A stretch of 64,000 nucleotides of DNA from Micromussa lordhowensis (GCA_964020085.1 OZ026605.1:27510898-27574897); one strand, 5' to 3'; positions 32,966 through 46,740 are shown, numbered from the stretch's first letter. Notes: generated by a model from the sequence alone, not told the origin. Program-made: numbers and translations.

Positions 32966-33082
32966 AAGGTATCGGCTTGTGTTCAGACAGTTCAGTCTCG
33001 GTCAGCGCTGAGGAACGGGCACAAGTTATTAAGCGACATCTGTCCACCACTGCAAGACAGCTTAATTCTTTAGAGCTCTCAG
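32966..33082 (+). CDS. Candidate isolated coding exon, unidentified
   Basis: 117 nt bounded by an acceptor (GCAGTTTCAG|AA) and a donor (CTCAG|GTAAGA), open in the frame starting at 32950 and symmetric in phase (1-1). It would encode GLCSDSSVSVSAEERAQVIK followed by RHLSTTARQLNSLEL, hydrophilic and helix-prone, with codon use that looks coding. I do not recognise the family and found no partner exon nearby. It may be a real exon of a gene with long introns, or a relic. Confidence 0.35.
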
Positions 33083-35097
33083 GTAAGATTGAGTCAGTTC
33101 TGTATTTGCTTGCGTGTAAAATCTGGTTACGTTCTCCTTCTGGCTCTTTGGAGGTTTCAACAAAGTATACTTCAATAAGAGCGTCACAATTGTAATTTTA
33201 GTCCTGTCCTGTCGTTATTTAGCTCAGGTTTTAAGGGAGGATACAAGGGAGGATTTAAGGTGGAGAATTCAACGAGCTTACGTATGATCGAAGGCATTTG
33301 TGCCGTAAGAGGTACTTGATGTTTATTCGCTTTAGTTGTCTTTCCATGTACGGAGTCGGGCTCCTTTGAACAGAACTTGTCTGTATATAGTTAAATTTTG
33401 ATGAAAACTGCCTTGATTGACAACAAATTCATGCAGGAAAAAAACAGACCATATTGTGTTTGCGAAAGAAGTCTTTAAGGTAATATAATCACAGCAGATG
33501 TCTCAATATATTGGAATATTCCGGACTGATATTCTTTCCTGACCTCACGCAAACACGCGATCGGCCCCGGGAATGATCACTTACGTATTATGAAGGAATC
33601 CACCAGAAGTCTGAGTAACAAGTGGACAAAAACTTTGTACCAAGATTATTTGCATCATATTGCAAACTTCTGTGCGATTGTTTTAAATATCTTCTCAAAA
33701 GAAACCATTTAATTCTAACAACACCAGATTTCGAAAAAACAGTCTGAAGTTCATATAACAAATAAAACATTTAAAGACACTGATGATGACATTTTACCTG
33801 TGTTTTCACGATTTCTCTGAATTTTGAAATTTATTTTCTCGAGTTCCTATAAGAAATTGTTTTTGGGGGTTATGTCAGGCAATTATTTATAGCTTTAGCT
33901 TTTAGAAAATGCAAAAAGGATTTTAATTTACTTAACATCATTCTGGTAAACGTTTTTTGTACACTTAAAACTGAAATTGCTCGATTTTCTATCGGATTTC
34001 GACTTATATTGCTATTGGATGAAATCCAATACTGTACATTTAATAAGCATTGGAGCGCCGCACAGTCTGTTAAGAGTAACTGGAAGAAAATTTAGTTATC
34101 TCAGTGACTATGTGCAGTTTTCTGAAGGCAAAGCTTGCTTTTCCTTGCAAAAAAAATTATTTCAACCTGAATTGGTTAAGACAATTAATGGCACTACTGT
34201 AACAGTCGCAAAACTGGGACAATAATATCTCACATTTTCGCATCAAACGTTTTCTCATAGTTCCGTGGCCTCAAATTCAAATTACAATATTGAGTTATTC
34301 ATAAAAAAAATTCAAGGTTGGCGTTTTTTGTCTCAAATGTGTGCTTCTAGGATTGGTGCAGTGGACCTAAAATGTTTATGAACTCCATCTTCTCATGTTT
34401 ATCTTAGGATAAGGCTCACTCCGCTTTTAAAGTCATCAAAATGTTTTCCTGTTTTGGTTCGAAGACACTTAGTGCCCACGTGATTTTTTTAAAACTTTTT
34501 TTTAAACTTTGATCAGCTGATGTCACAGCCATTTGTCTGGTTGTTTCAAGTCATTTGCTTTCTTTGTTGTTTAATCAATGAATGGCAAAGAAGAATAAAT
34601 CTTTTATTTTGGTTTGCGAAGCGCTTTTAAAGATAGTCCTTGAGAAACAATTAGTCTGCGCTCGTAAATTCATGAGTGATTTTGCTTCAATGAATACTCT
34701 CAAAAGTGCAGCTGGATCAGTAGAAGTGTTTGACAATGGCGTCAATGAGCAGGAAACCTAAACACATACTTGGTTCTACAATAAAAATATTAATATTCCT
34801 TGCTGGTCAGGAAAGTTAAACCCAGCGTCATCGCTCGACGCATGGGACATGTTTGGAGGTTCCTTAAAAATATGAATCAGAATTAAGGACCATACCACGA
34901 GCACTTAGTCATTTGAGCAACAAATCGTATTATTTTCATTTATCAAGTTTTACCCAGACATGTAGTCTCTGTTTACCTACATGTACACTTTTCAATACTG
35001 TTTGCAAAGATCGTGAATATGATTCAAGGATAGCCAAGCTCCGATTGTTATTTTAGGAACGGTGATTATTCGCGATCGTGGCGTCCATCCTGGAAAT
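33083..35097. other. Non-coding stretch
   Basis: AT-rich DNA. An 82-codon open frame at 33977-34225 is not supported by any motif or splice signal. Confidence 0.5.
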
Positions 35098-35400
35098 ATT
35101 GAGGTCCCGTTCACACAAGAGAAGAAAAGAGAAGTTTGAAAACGTATCTTTATTTCTACGGTTGGGCCCACTGTACACACTAATCCATCACGAAAATGGA
35201 GCTTTTAGAAAACGATGTGAAAATCCCTAACCGAGTTTACCCCAAACAATCATCCAAAATGACCGGTGATATGATTGTTGCGTTTTGAAATTCCTCCGTC
35301 GAAGTATGACGGGAAAACATTTGATGCGTCTTCAGAGTGAAATCTACTGTTTTCAAATTCCTCCGGCTTAGCGTGGACGGCCCAAAAACTGAACCTTCTA
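35098..35400. repeat. Interspersed repeat, inverse relative of 23080-23420
   Basis: Shares, on the opposite strand, the AGTCCACAC..ATCCATCAC segment and TTTCAAATTCCTCCGGC / GCCGGAGAAATTTAAA cores. It ends in GCGTGGACGGCC near 35383-35394. Confidence 0.5.
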
Positions 35401-37130
35401 CTAAACTAGATAAACTAAATAAAAAAAAGTCGGGGAGTTAAGAAGTTTTGCTTGTTTCTTCCCTTTTCCCGTTCAATGCTGAACTCAGTTCAGCAGACCC
35501 GTTGCTAAGGCAGCGGGGCACCTATGGCGCTTGCTAAGTTGCATTCAAAACTCACTGTAATTAGTTCTATTTTAATGTCTATCCTTCTCAACTACTTCTG
35601 CGTTGGGTTGAAGTCATTCACGGCGCAATGATAAATACAATTACCGGAAAATTTCCTGCATCCTTCTTTTAATTTTAAGGGAAATTAACTTTTACCCTAC
35701 CAGTTTGAAATCATTAAAGGTTAGTTTAGTGAGAAATCAAATTTGTCCCACGCGAGTGTGCAATGGGGCATTGAACAAATCGGATTTCCCAAACTTTGTT
35801 CGATCCTATGACCTTCCAGACACTAGTGCATTGTTTGAAATAAAATATGATGCGACGTTTTTGCTTGAGCGATCAAAAAAAGTCACAACCTAGTTTACAC
35901 TCTTTTTGTATATAAGAATGTTGTTTTTGTCCCGACTCACGAGGAATATTCTTATTTTCTGCCGATTTTAGGCTGAAAAAATTCGTGTGAATATTCTTAG
36001 ATTATAACGTATGACATCTTTAATGGCGTTGAAGTGATTTTGGAGCCCGGCTGCAGGCGATAAACCCTGATACGACACACATAACTTCTCAGGGAAATGT
36101 TCTTCCCCTTCAAACATTTGGCCAGTGCTGTTTTTGGCTATTTTTGCCGTTTAGAGAAAGGAACAATTTTATACAATTTAGTTACAAAACATAATTGTAT
36201 TGTATTTACAAATTTTCAACACGTAAAATTACATTCTTTTCAAATCCAACCTCGATATTCTTGTAAAATATATTCTGATAGAAAAAAAGATTATATTTGA
36301 TATCTTTGCCACCTGTCAAAAGCTCAGCTTGAGCAAACGACTGGGCGGTGTAATATAACTTGCTAGACCTAAAGCCAAGCCTAACAAACTTTGTAAAGTT
36401 CTAGATACCACACTTCAGTTTCTTGGACATGCCCCGAATTTAATTCGTCTTTCCTGACTACAGCATGACCTCCGGAGATTGTTTTCTAAATTTGGAACAA
36501 AAACAATAAACAAGTGAAAGGAAAACGAACGTTTAATAATTCTCGCAAATAGTTCGCAAAAGCAAAAATAATGTATAAAGTTTTGTTGTCAGCCCAATAT
36601 CAGGATAAAAGATCAAGGTTCTTATTGTCAATTGTTAGGCAGAAAACAATGGCTCTTCCTTTTGGGAAGGAAATGATTTCCTGATGAACAAAACTGATTC
36701 TAAATTACTACTTTTTTGACAAGTGAGGGTTGACAATTTGCCTGAGATGCTTAGTTTGATCACTACCAAGCGTCACGTGAGGCTCGCTGAATTTTCTGTG
36801 TAATTTCTCTTTTTCTACAGTGTTCCAGGTAATATCTACAGTTTTGCTACATTCCAAGATTTAGTTGTCTTTCGTACAATTCGCGGTTCGTATCGAAACC
36901 AAAAAAGTAGATAAAAACATAAACATCTTTCCCTTGGATATAGCTTTTCAATCACTGTCGATCTCCCGCCATCTCGAATCATTTTTCGTTTCCCCTAAGA
37001 GTTCAAGGTAGTGGGGTTTGACTGCAACTCTTTCATAATTTCCAAGTGAGTTTCCAATTACAGTTGCGATGTTGTAGGCGTAAGATTAATTCTTAGTAGA
37101 GGGTTGGTTACCCCTCCGCTTAAACGTTTT
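35401..37130. other. Non-coding stretch
   Basis: No supported feature. Open frames at 35705-35893 and 36097-36300 lack motifs. Confidence 0.5.
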
Positions 37131-37202
37131 TGCTATTATTATTGTTATTATTATTATTATTGTTATTATTATTATTATTATTGTTATTATTATTATTATT
37201 AC
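37131..37202. repeat. ATT/GTT microsatellite
   Basis: An (ATT)n run with interspersed GTT units; the minus-strand poly-Asn frame is an artefact. Confidence 0.93.
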
Positions 37203-37465
37203 GCATTTTTATTCTGTATTTTTTCACAGTTTTTTTTACTTTAAACTTTTTTTTTGCTGTATATTTTATGTACAAAGCAAAATGAATGGTTGGTTGTTGT
37301 TGTTGTAGTTTTCGCTGTATATATTCATTCATTCGCGTATTATTTACCATTCGTCAAAAAGGCTGTAGGTTGCCAGCCGAAAACTTATTTTAACTTAATT
37401 TATTCAGCTACTCAACGTTTTTAAACCTTGGTTACTCATCTATTTCTAGTTATTATAATTTTTCA

Positions 37466-37466
<1 letters not shown>

Positions 37467-37506
<40 letters not shown>
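37467..37506. repeat. ATT microsatellite
   Basis: A pure (ATT)n run of about 13 units. Confidence 0.93.
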
Positions 37507-37507
<1 letters not shown>

Positions 37508-38850
37508 ACCGCGACATCAAAATTTTCCATGATTACATGTAGCACTAGATTTTCGCACAGCTAATGAGACATCTGTGACGGAGTGACTCTTTTGTAATGT
37601 TAAAAGTAGACACGTCTACCGAAAATCGTACACAAACTGTTGTCTTTTCTCACGAAGCATTTTCCGAAGTTGATACAATTAGAATTTGGTGAACACTCCT
37701 TCAACTTCTCAAGGTATGGATCATTTCTTGTCCTTGTTTGATTTCCTCCCATGTACTGTAGATTTTAATACATTTGGCGGAATTAGCTTTTAATCATCAG
37801 AAGATATCTAGCATCTTAGAATGTTAGAGTACAGAATCTTTCGCGTCCTTATTTGATCATGTTAACAAAAACACTGGACTTGTAAGAAAGAACTTTTGCC
37901 AGCAAATTGCAATGCATTCGAGATATTTAGTCAAACATACATGTATGGTTAGAGCGTGAATTCACAATCCTACCAGTTGTAATTAAATCGCTAAACAAAT
38001 GTTTCGTTCATCTCGCCCATGACTAATCAACTATTTATTTTTGGTATTATTTTTAGAAGAAAACGTCTGGAGATCTTGAATCAGTGGCAGGTATTTGTTC
38101 TTCCCTCTTTAATTATATAATGTTTCTTTTTAGTTTCTTCTGAACGATTACAAAGTCCTGTAGATCTCGAAGTGAATTTATAAAACGATGTTCTTTTTGA
38201 AATCCAGCGGTGTTAAAAAAAAAAAAATAGAAATTTAGTCAGGACAAGAGCTTGAATGTGGCCATAGAATTTATCACACAGCTTTGACATATGGAAGGAA
38301 TATAAATGAAGCTATGAAAGGAATAAAGGTACACGCATAATAAACCAGGTGGTTTCACGCTTTTGAAATCACTCTTACGTTAAAACAAATAAGTAAAGAT
38401 AACTAAAAATGCTCCTTACAACGATTTCTTCAGAGAAACATTAATGCATTGTCGCGTTTTTCTATTTTTCAAGAGATAGCTCCCGTGTTGAACGTTTTAA
38501 TTAGTGGTTATGTTAGTCTTGTGTATGTCGTATGTGATGTATGGAGAAGAAAGTCAAGAGGGATTTTCAAAATGCTCTCATTGACTCAAAACTCAAGCAT
38601 AATATTTCTCACCCAGGATATAGTTTTCATTATTAAAAAATCAACTTAAATTGACGACTGCAAGGGTGAAAGCCGAAGAAACGAAGAAGTGAACGAAATA
38701 TTTATACCTTAACATAATTCTTATCGTTGCTAGAAAGATCAGTAACAAGTAACAGGTAAATTTCCAAGGTAGTTTGGAGTATATTACAGAATTGGAAGAT
38801 TTGGATAAGTACTGCCAAACATATGCCAGAACGATCTCGATTTCAGTTTT
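37507..38850. other. Non-coding stretch
   Basis: No recognised gene. The open frames at 38449-38649 and 38641-38880 are hydrophobic and unsupported. Confidence 0.5.
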
Positions 38851-39036
38851 AATGAAGAATATAAAAGCAGAAACCGACACAACGTTGGATGATTTTTTTA
38901 AGCTGTACTATGTTTCGGCTGGCCAGACCAGCCTATTTCTTTGTACCTGAAGAAGGCTGGTTTGGCAAGCTGAAATATAGTACATCTTAAAAAATCATTC
39001 TACGTTGTGTCGGTTTCTGCCTTTACATTCTTCATT
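38851..39036. repeat. Foldback of a retroelement end (about 80-bp arms)
   Basis: The left arm starts AATGAAGAATATAAAAGCAG and continues through CCGACACAACGTTGGATGAT to GGCTGGCCAGACCAGCC. The right arm is its reverse complement with scattered changes, ending GTGTCGGTTTCTGC..TTCTTCATT. The two arms are head-to-head copies of the same 3' sequence, not a classical transposon with distinct termini. Confidence 0.85.
38943..38983 (+). ncRNA. Hammerhead-like motif in the foldback right arm
   Basis: GTAC-CTGAAGA-A, a GGCTGG hairpin, GAAA, then TATA-GTAC. GTAC on both sides can pair as a short outer stem. Same two-box order, and the same extra A before stem II, as the motif at 30885-30916. Box 1 (CUGANGA) is intact here, but stem II has mismatches. 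Confidence 0.35.
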
Positions 39037-40680
39037 TTCTATGTGAGGCCGATTCGATCGCTATTGATCCAACGTAGACTAGCAGGATGATCGTCCGCGG
39101 TTGCTTGCTTTTACAAATTTATAGTCAGTTTTAATGGATTTGACCTGAGAATTGGTTAAAGATTGTCGTAAATTCAACAAATTTTGGAATTGACTTCACT
39201 GAGTTATGGTTGTTTTTAACAATATACCAGAACAGGTGTGAATACAGTATTAAATTCAAAACGATTTAATTTTATGGCTATCACGTTTAAAAAAGAAAGT
39301 TGCGAGCCATTAAGCAAAGCATCGCGTAGGCAGTATTTATAATATAATCTAAATGTCCTTAAAGCATGCCTACATGACGTCTCTGGTATAAAGAGCTGAA
39401 ACTTGGAAAGTGACAAATGAAAAATTGAGACTTAAGCTGCATCCGTGGGGTTAATCGGCAAAGCATCATCAGCGACAAAGATTCAGGAGATTAAGATAGG
39501 CCGTGAATTTAAATCACCCAGAGAGAGCCCAAGAGTGAATGGATCGGTCGTACTCCAAGGGAATCTTTTTTGACAGGGTAATGATATAGAAAACTTCGCT
39601 CGATTCTTGAATTCGTCAAGTACGAGAAAGCAGTTAAGGTATAACTTTAGGAGGTCAGTTGGACAAGTACTGTGGCAGATAATGCCACTACGTCATTGCA
39701 TGGAACTCTAAGCCTAGGATCGGGGCTAATGGAGAGAAAAACTCTAAATGCCTCATGCTCCACGGATTCAGGCGGATAGTAGAGTAGCATTCACTTGTTT
39801 TTCTTTAGTTTTTTTTTATTGAGGTATTTACGGATGCCAATAATGATAAGAATATGCCTTCAGTTAAGCAATCAAGGAAAATTAATAAATGGTATACGCG
39901 TGTCAAATTTGAATGATCGAAGAAAAAAAATTGCTCTTAACGTGCGATGACACCTGCCCTTTCACTTTCAATTCTCATAGGTTTCTACATTAGTATACTG
40001 CGATGATAACACATTTAAAAAAAAAAACAAGTCTGAATAACGCATTATGAGATAAAAAGCATATGCTATTCTAGGATTACAAAGCAAAACATATAGAGAA
40101 ATGAGTTGTGTGCCAGATGTACCATTCAAAGACTGAAAATTTGTAGGCTAATGGAAAGAGTGTCTTCGTAGTGGAGTGCACTAAATAAATGAAGGCTAAT
40201 TTTGCAAGACCGTGACTTTACCTGATCGAAATGCTTATTGATGTTTCACAGACCTTAAGTAGATCAGTTTCCAGCAGTTCTGATGGGTCGTTGTAACCGC
40301 TCTTTCTCACTTGATGCTACAATCATAGCATCAAAAAACTGCCCAATCATTGGTGCACACGTTGTTATCATTTTCGTATCACAATAATTTACCATAGCAA
40401 CAGTATGACCTGCAAAAAAAAACACCCTTAATTACAGCTTTAGGGGCTTATAATTCAAAAACGGCACGGTGAATTTTTTTATTTTATCGAATTTTAATAA
40501 GTATGATAAGATTCAACTTTTGGCAAAGTTTCAAAACAAATCTGTAGATAGAGTTCAAAGCCACCTAAAGTAGCTCTGAACCCTAAATACAGCATGATTG
40601 TGCAGTTTTGTGATAGCATGATTGTAGCATGTTTTGCGTCACATTTAAGAGGGCTCAGTGATAAATAACGACATATTTGT
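39037..40680. other. Non-coding stretch
   Basis: AT-rich, no supported gene or repeat. Confidence 0.5.
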
Positions 40681-40734
40681 GATACTCAGAGGAATACAAA
40701 AGCCTTTGATACTCAGAGGAATACAAAAGCCTTT
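40681..40734. repeat. 27-bp exact tandem duplication
   Basis: GATACTCAGAGGAATACAAA plus AGCCTTT occurs twice head to tail (40681-40707 and 40708-40734). Confidence 0.95.
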
Positions 40735-43700
40735 GGAGACCGGCTTTTGAGCTACCTTAATGATTGTTTCGAAGATATATTAACCTCTGCTCTTTCCAAG
40801 TCGTAATTTATCTGTTAATATCCAAGATTGCCTTTGTTATAAAGCCTTGAAAATTGCTATACTCCTCAGGAATTCAGTGGAAGAGTTTCGACAAACTGGA
40901 AAGACATTGTCGTTTTGTTTATTTTCTTTTCGGTTTTCGGTATCTTTGAGGTCTTTGAGAGGCGTACGGAAAGAATCAGAGCGAAATTGTTATTTTGGTT
41001 TGTCAATATTTGCCTTTTGTTTTAGACGCTGAATAAAATTCTGTTCTCGAAAAGCAAATCTTTTGAAAACTAAGTACGTGACTGACTTCAACTTACTTCA
41101 GTGATTCCATCCTTAATGTAAGGCACAATCTCTGATGTCTAGCCACACTAGCTAGCGTGTTGAATATAGCTCAAATGTTACCTACGGTGTACTCGATTGA
41201 GAGCATACATTTAAGAGTTGAAATTTGAAAGCAATAAAATGGACTCAAGAGACCATGATCATTTTCTCTTGATGGAATAAAATAATTTGAGAAAAAATCT
41301 GGCATTTAATCATTTTCAATGCAAATTCATCAAAGGGTTACGCTCTGGGTAACATAAGAGTGAAGGATAACTAAAAAGACTGTTATTAAAGTTCGAAATT
41401 TAGCTTCTGTCATGATCAGGGATTTCTGCTGGAAACGAAACACCTTTTCTGTATAGTTATTAACATTGCAAGTGACAGATGCGCGTTACGTTGTCATGTT
41501 TAATTTTGTCATGACGCAGCACTCAGCCAAACAACGTGTTACTTTGTTGCCATCTCTCTTCAATTCTTCGGTTTACAAGGTAATATCCACAGTTTGTTTT
41601 ATACATATATATTTCACTTTATAGAAAAAAACCTAATCAACACGCCTGCTACACAGCCTAAGGATTTGTGCTCTGTTTTAATCATCCAGACGAAGTCGCC
41701 GTAGCTATTTACTTCGGCAAATAAAGACAAAAAATATCTCGTAAGAAATGTACTGGTAAAATGACTGTTGAATCGACTTGTACCATTCTGTGATGATTTT
41801 CAGCGTAGTTTTTTCCCACGCATCAACCTCTTAAGTTTGAATTAGCACAAGATTTGGCTGTGCTCTTTGCTAGCAGCATAACTACAACATTTGCTACACC
41901 TTGTTTCGTCAATATGATATAATTTCTTGTGTAGTTTTTACGGTAACCCCAACAGCACAAAATAATCTGACCTAGCACATCTGGTACAGCTTTATTGATC
42001 TGGCTTGCGTGGGTGGATGTTTTTTTTTTTGTTATCGTTTGCACGCATTTTCCGCTCAATATACTGAAACTTTTCTGAGACGTCACTGCATAACTAACGT
42101 CTCTGAACTGAATTACCCTGAGAGTTACCCTAAAATAACAAATTATTTTTGAAATAAAAAAATTATACTTATTTTTCGTAAAAGATTGTTAAATTTGGAG
42201 AACATTTGGAGAGAAAATCTGCTGCTTAACAAACATTCATCAACGTTCTAATATTAAGTTTTGTTTTCTAACGTACGTCTTTTCGTTTCATCTGGGTTTC
42301 TTTTTGGACAAACACGTTCTTAACAAATATTAACTATTCATTTTGATATTACGAGATTAACTGCAGCCAGGTTCCTTTGCGACTTGTTTTAACACGTTAC
42401 GTGTGTAGCTGCTTTAGCTACTCTACGACTGGCGTTTTACGTACAATTGTAATGAAAGTTACGTCTAAACATATTCACTATGAGATGAGCAGCATGTGGT
42501 GCCATTATATCTAAACAGATAACAGATCACAAACCAAGGTCAACATGAAAGTCAAAGGTTGTTAATTAAAGCAAAAAAAAAATCCAAGTTTAAAAATGAA
42601 ACATGTCTGTCAAAGTACGGTTGCCATGGAAACATAATGTTCCAAGCACTATGGCATGTCATGCCAAATTATTCCCAGATATTAAAATTTCAGAAAAAGT
42701 CGAGAAGTTTAGTTACGTTTTGTCTGGAACTAACTGTCCATTAGCTGTGTTAAGCGTCAAATCTCTTTATGTAAATCACTTTCCAATGATTTAAAGTTTT
42801 GCCGTACTTTTTACCGTACAAGGCGTTAAGCTCAAACAGTACGCTTAAATCAAATGTTGCAGTTTTCAAATGCTTGTCTGTTTGTTTTTAAGTAGGCAAT
42901 TTACTTCAAAACGACGGCAACTGCATTCAAGGAAGGCTAGTGAAACATCTTTTGGGCAATTGCGTCAGTAGCAAAATTTGCTTACAGATCGATTGCACAT
43001 CTGCATTAATTCCGTAATTGTCTTACACCGGATATGAAATAAAACAAATGTATATTTGTTGACACGGTTCAGTCTTCATTTCGTTCGTAATCTTCAAAAT
43101 ATTTTGAAACTCATTTAATTCCAAGGAAATCTTCTCTTTAGCCAGTTCATATTGCCACTACCTACGGACGAAATGTTCCATACAAAGCGCTAAGTCTTGG
43201 GAAACTGCAGGTAACGATAGTAAACAATCCAAAATCGCGAAAATATTTAGAAGCAGGTTGCGAGTTGTGACTAAGGTCATTTCTATTTACTAGTTGCTCT
43301 TTTGGTTTTTAAATTTTTGTTGCAAACGAAAGAGCCGTCATGTACGCATCACTTGTTTTCTTAAGCGGGTGGTGTGAGTCTGTAAGTATCGAGCCACAAT
43401 TTTTCTCCTCGACGTACAATATGATAAATTGTACTGTTCTTTTTTTCCTGTGAAGTTGAAAAATTAACATATCAAACATATTTGACGGTACTGTGAGTGA
43501 GACTACTTGAATTTTTTTCGGTTTGTGCAATGCATCACTGCCGAAGAGAGATTGCGATAACTGCAAAACAAAAAGCAAAAATAAAAAAATAATGGTAAAA
43601 ACGAAAAAAGGAAGACACGACGTGGAAGAAGGTTCATTGAATAATACCGATGTGGAATACAGATTTTATGTTGACTCAAGACTATAAATTCTATTGAGCT

Positions 43701-45202
43701 CAGTAAATAAGACGTATTGCGCATTTTGAATTCAATTTTGTTGGTGCTTAAGGAAGGAAAATAACTGATTACTTTGACAGGGAAACCTCCTATACTGTAA
43801 GACATCAACATCTATGTTCCCCAATGGTTGTAGTAACTCTTCGCTGTAAGGCATATCCCTTTTCAAAGTAAATGCAAACACTACAATAGAATCAGTTTAC
43901 ATACTATGATTTCATTTTGCACGTTCAGCAGTTCCTTAAGAGATGCAATGGAGATTTGGTTATTGGACTGTGAATCGATCGACCCTGGTACAATATTAAA
44001 CTTTCTTTGTGCCTACATCTCTACAAAGTAGCGTTGATGTAAACTGGCTAATTGTCAGCGGCATGCAATCGATAAAAATATAGCGGTAGCCATTTACTCC
44101 TAGTGGTCTCTCCTGTCATAACACGGAACCTGCAGTTGAGCAGCAGCCTGGTTAGCCATCGAACCTTGAACACAGTCTTTAAGTCAGACGAGAGGTGTGA
44201 GTTAAAAATCGATATCTTGATATGATTTGTTGTCAACTGTAAAAACGTGTCCCACACCAAAGAACAAAAAGCATAGTGGCACATGATGTCAAAACTGTTG
44301 TGATTTTGGCGTTTGCCCTCACTATCTCAATTTTGGACTCTGTTCCTTCTGTTCTTTCGTGCGTTTACTTAAAGAGTGTTTGTAGAGAGATTTGCATGAT
44401 AATAACCTACTATGGTAATCAGAATCAGGCTTATACTATCCCTAAAATTATTTTGTTGTCAAAAGACTGATGCTCTATCTATATGTTTTTACGATAACTG
44501 CAGAAATTCTCGCGCGCTCATTTACTAATTTTCAGTAATAAGTAGATCGACTGGGACAAATCCCAAGAAAGCCTGCTGTTTTAAACATCTGTAGGCAGAC
44601 TCGAGGAAAAGTTGGTAAACACACTTTTTAGATGAACACAAAAAAAATTGTTCGCCAGGCCTGATTTTAAATTTTTATTCGTTAAATTGCAGCTTAAAAT
44701 AACTGACCCAAATACCGGGCATGAAATCGAAGCCAATTTATTTTTTGAAGTTAGCTTTGAATCCAAATGTTTTTCTAAATCAGCTTACTATAAATATTTT
44801 ACTAGAAAAAAATACAAATTGCATGATAGTGTGTGCTTAAATTACACATGTTATATCGAAAGTATTTCGTCTCCAGAGGTCAGCCGACTGCAGCAGCGGA
44901 GATATGTCGACGTTTGTCTCTTGACACGCTAGCGTTGTTATTTAATGGTTGAAAAATCTAAAAGCTAAAATTACGCGATAAAATGAAAGCAGCAATTTTA
45001 AACACACAGAAAAACCGATAGTCTTCAAAATTAAGGCACTTGAACTTCGAAAAGAGAAACCTTACTAAGTTCTGATTGAAAAGTAAGGACATTTTCATTC
45101 AAGGAAATCTAACTTCATTCAAAAGTTTCAATTGGTAAAGCGTTTTCCCCTGCGCTGCGGTCCCAGTCCCAGTAAACGTGCCTGGTTAACTCAGAGAGCT
45201 CC
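40735..45202. other. Intergenic region without supported genes
   Basis: About 4.5 kb with only short open frames (41823-42086, 43309-43811, 44648-44932). None shows a motif or credible exon boundaries. Confidence 0.5.
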
Positions 45203-46740
45203 ATGGCGAGTTGTGTCAACGTTAACAAACAAGCAATGATCCCTGAAAGGTTGCAGGAAATGGTTACCAGAGACGTGGGGAAAACATGGATAGAGACTAC
45301 TTAAAGACTACTTAAAGCAGACACCCATGGCCAGAAGGAGCGGATCACCATTGTGAAGGACAGACTTTTGGCGCCAAGAGAAGAAGGGCATCACATGAAG
45401 ATTCGGGGTCCTCTGCCTAAAAACAAGCCTCCCACATTTTAAACCCTTTATGAAGTCGAAAAGAAAGAGAGTGAAAAGCGTGCTGCCATCAAAGCCGACA
45501 GAATCACCCTTCAACGCATCATTAAAGCATATGATGCTGGTAGAAGAGTAGATTTGCATCAAATTCTCAGCCATGAACTAATGACAGTTCCCCTTGCTTT
45601 CTCAGATACTAATAGTCAGGTGCACACTGAAAATAAATCGGTAATGATGGAATTTTTGAGTAGTTGTACGGAACGTCCTCAGGTAACACCAATTGCAGGG
45701 AGATCGACGTGAGTAGTAAATGGTAAAGCACTGGTAATGGCACTAAAAAGATCTTCAGATTGCAGCGACGATCTCGGGGATAAATTTGTGAAAGCTGTTG
45801 TTGCCTCTGGAAAGGACTTTGATCGAATAGACGTGACATTTGACAGATACTGAGAAACGTCGATCAAGTGCGCGACTAGAAAGAAGCGTTCTCGAGGCCA
45901 CGCACCCATTCGAAGAATTTTTGAAGATGGCTCAGTACCGCTAACCAAGTCCTGGTCCAACTTCGTGTCTTTCGATGAAAACAAGGTAGAGTTCTAGCAC
46001 GTTTCTTATCAGATAAACCCCTTACAGGAGCTCCAATCGATAAGATCGTCATTGTTGGTGATGGATTCGAGGAGGAAGATGCACTCAAGTGTTCCCGCTC
46101 AAGCATTGATATCAGAATTCTTAAAGGTTTCTATGAAGAGGCGGACACTCGAATGGTTCTACACTGTGTACACTCAACTCAGTCAGATGCAGAAATAGCA
46201 AGAAAACATCGTGGAATACGTTCACAGAACACCACATACTGCTGAGAAACCTGGGAAATGGTGACCTAGATGACTTGACAATGAAGTCCGCTGAGAAGTT
46301 CGTTGCATGTTCATGAAGTTCATTGCTGATGCTGAGAGCTGCAATGACGCACGCGAAACGTTGTTTTCTAGATGTCAGTCACCAGAAGCCATTTTCCCCC
46401 GACGAGTGATACAGCGCGATTACATATTAGAAGGGATGACTTCCAAGCAATGATATGGAAACAAGCGAACTTGACAAACCCTACCCTTCCATTTCCAGAG
46501 ACTATGGGCTGGTCGAGACTGAATGACAAGCTCGTACCCAAGCTGATGACTCTTGCCCCTGTACCTGAAAGCTGTGATGAGATGGTGAACTGTGGCTGCA
46601 AATCAGGATGCAAAACAATGAAGTGTAGCTGCCGGAATGTAGGACTACCATGAACTGGAGCATGCAAATGCAGAAGTACTAAAGATGTCCGTTGCCAAAA
46701 TGTTGCTGATGATGACGCTATTGAAAACCAAGGGCAGTGA
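45203..46740 (+). pseudogene. Decayed copy of a multi-copy anthozoan gene (EEADTR / CxC-rich type)
   Basis: Read across frames on the plus strand, the region gives KADRITLQRIIKAYDAGR, HELMTVPLAF, VNGKALVMAL, DVTFDRY then ETSIKCATR, KSWSNFVSF, LARFLSDKPL, FYEEADTRMVLHCVHS, and at the end CGCKSGCKTMKCSCR. These follow the order of a large uncharacterised family that I recognise as common in coral and anemone proteomes, with a probable PIN/nuclease-like centre and a CxC-rich C-terminus. The copy has several in-frame stops (for example after AGRST and DRY), frameshifts near 45980 and 46370, and no introns; the segment that should follow EEADTR is shortened. It is a processed or transposon-carried relic, not a working gene. 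Family identity is from memory of its general form. Confidence 0.65.

Noticed and set aside
37120..37350. Poly-asparagine protein
   Set aside because: Translation of an ATT/GTT microsatellite on the minus strand.
43309..43811. Two overlapping minus-strand ORFs as a possible gene
   Set aside because: Hydrophobic low-complexity translations with no conserved motif or exon boundary.
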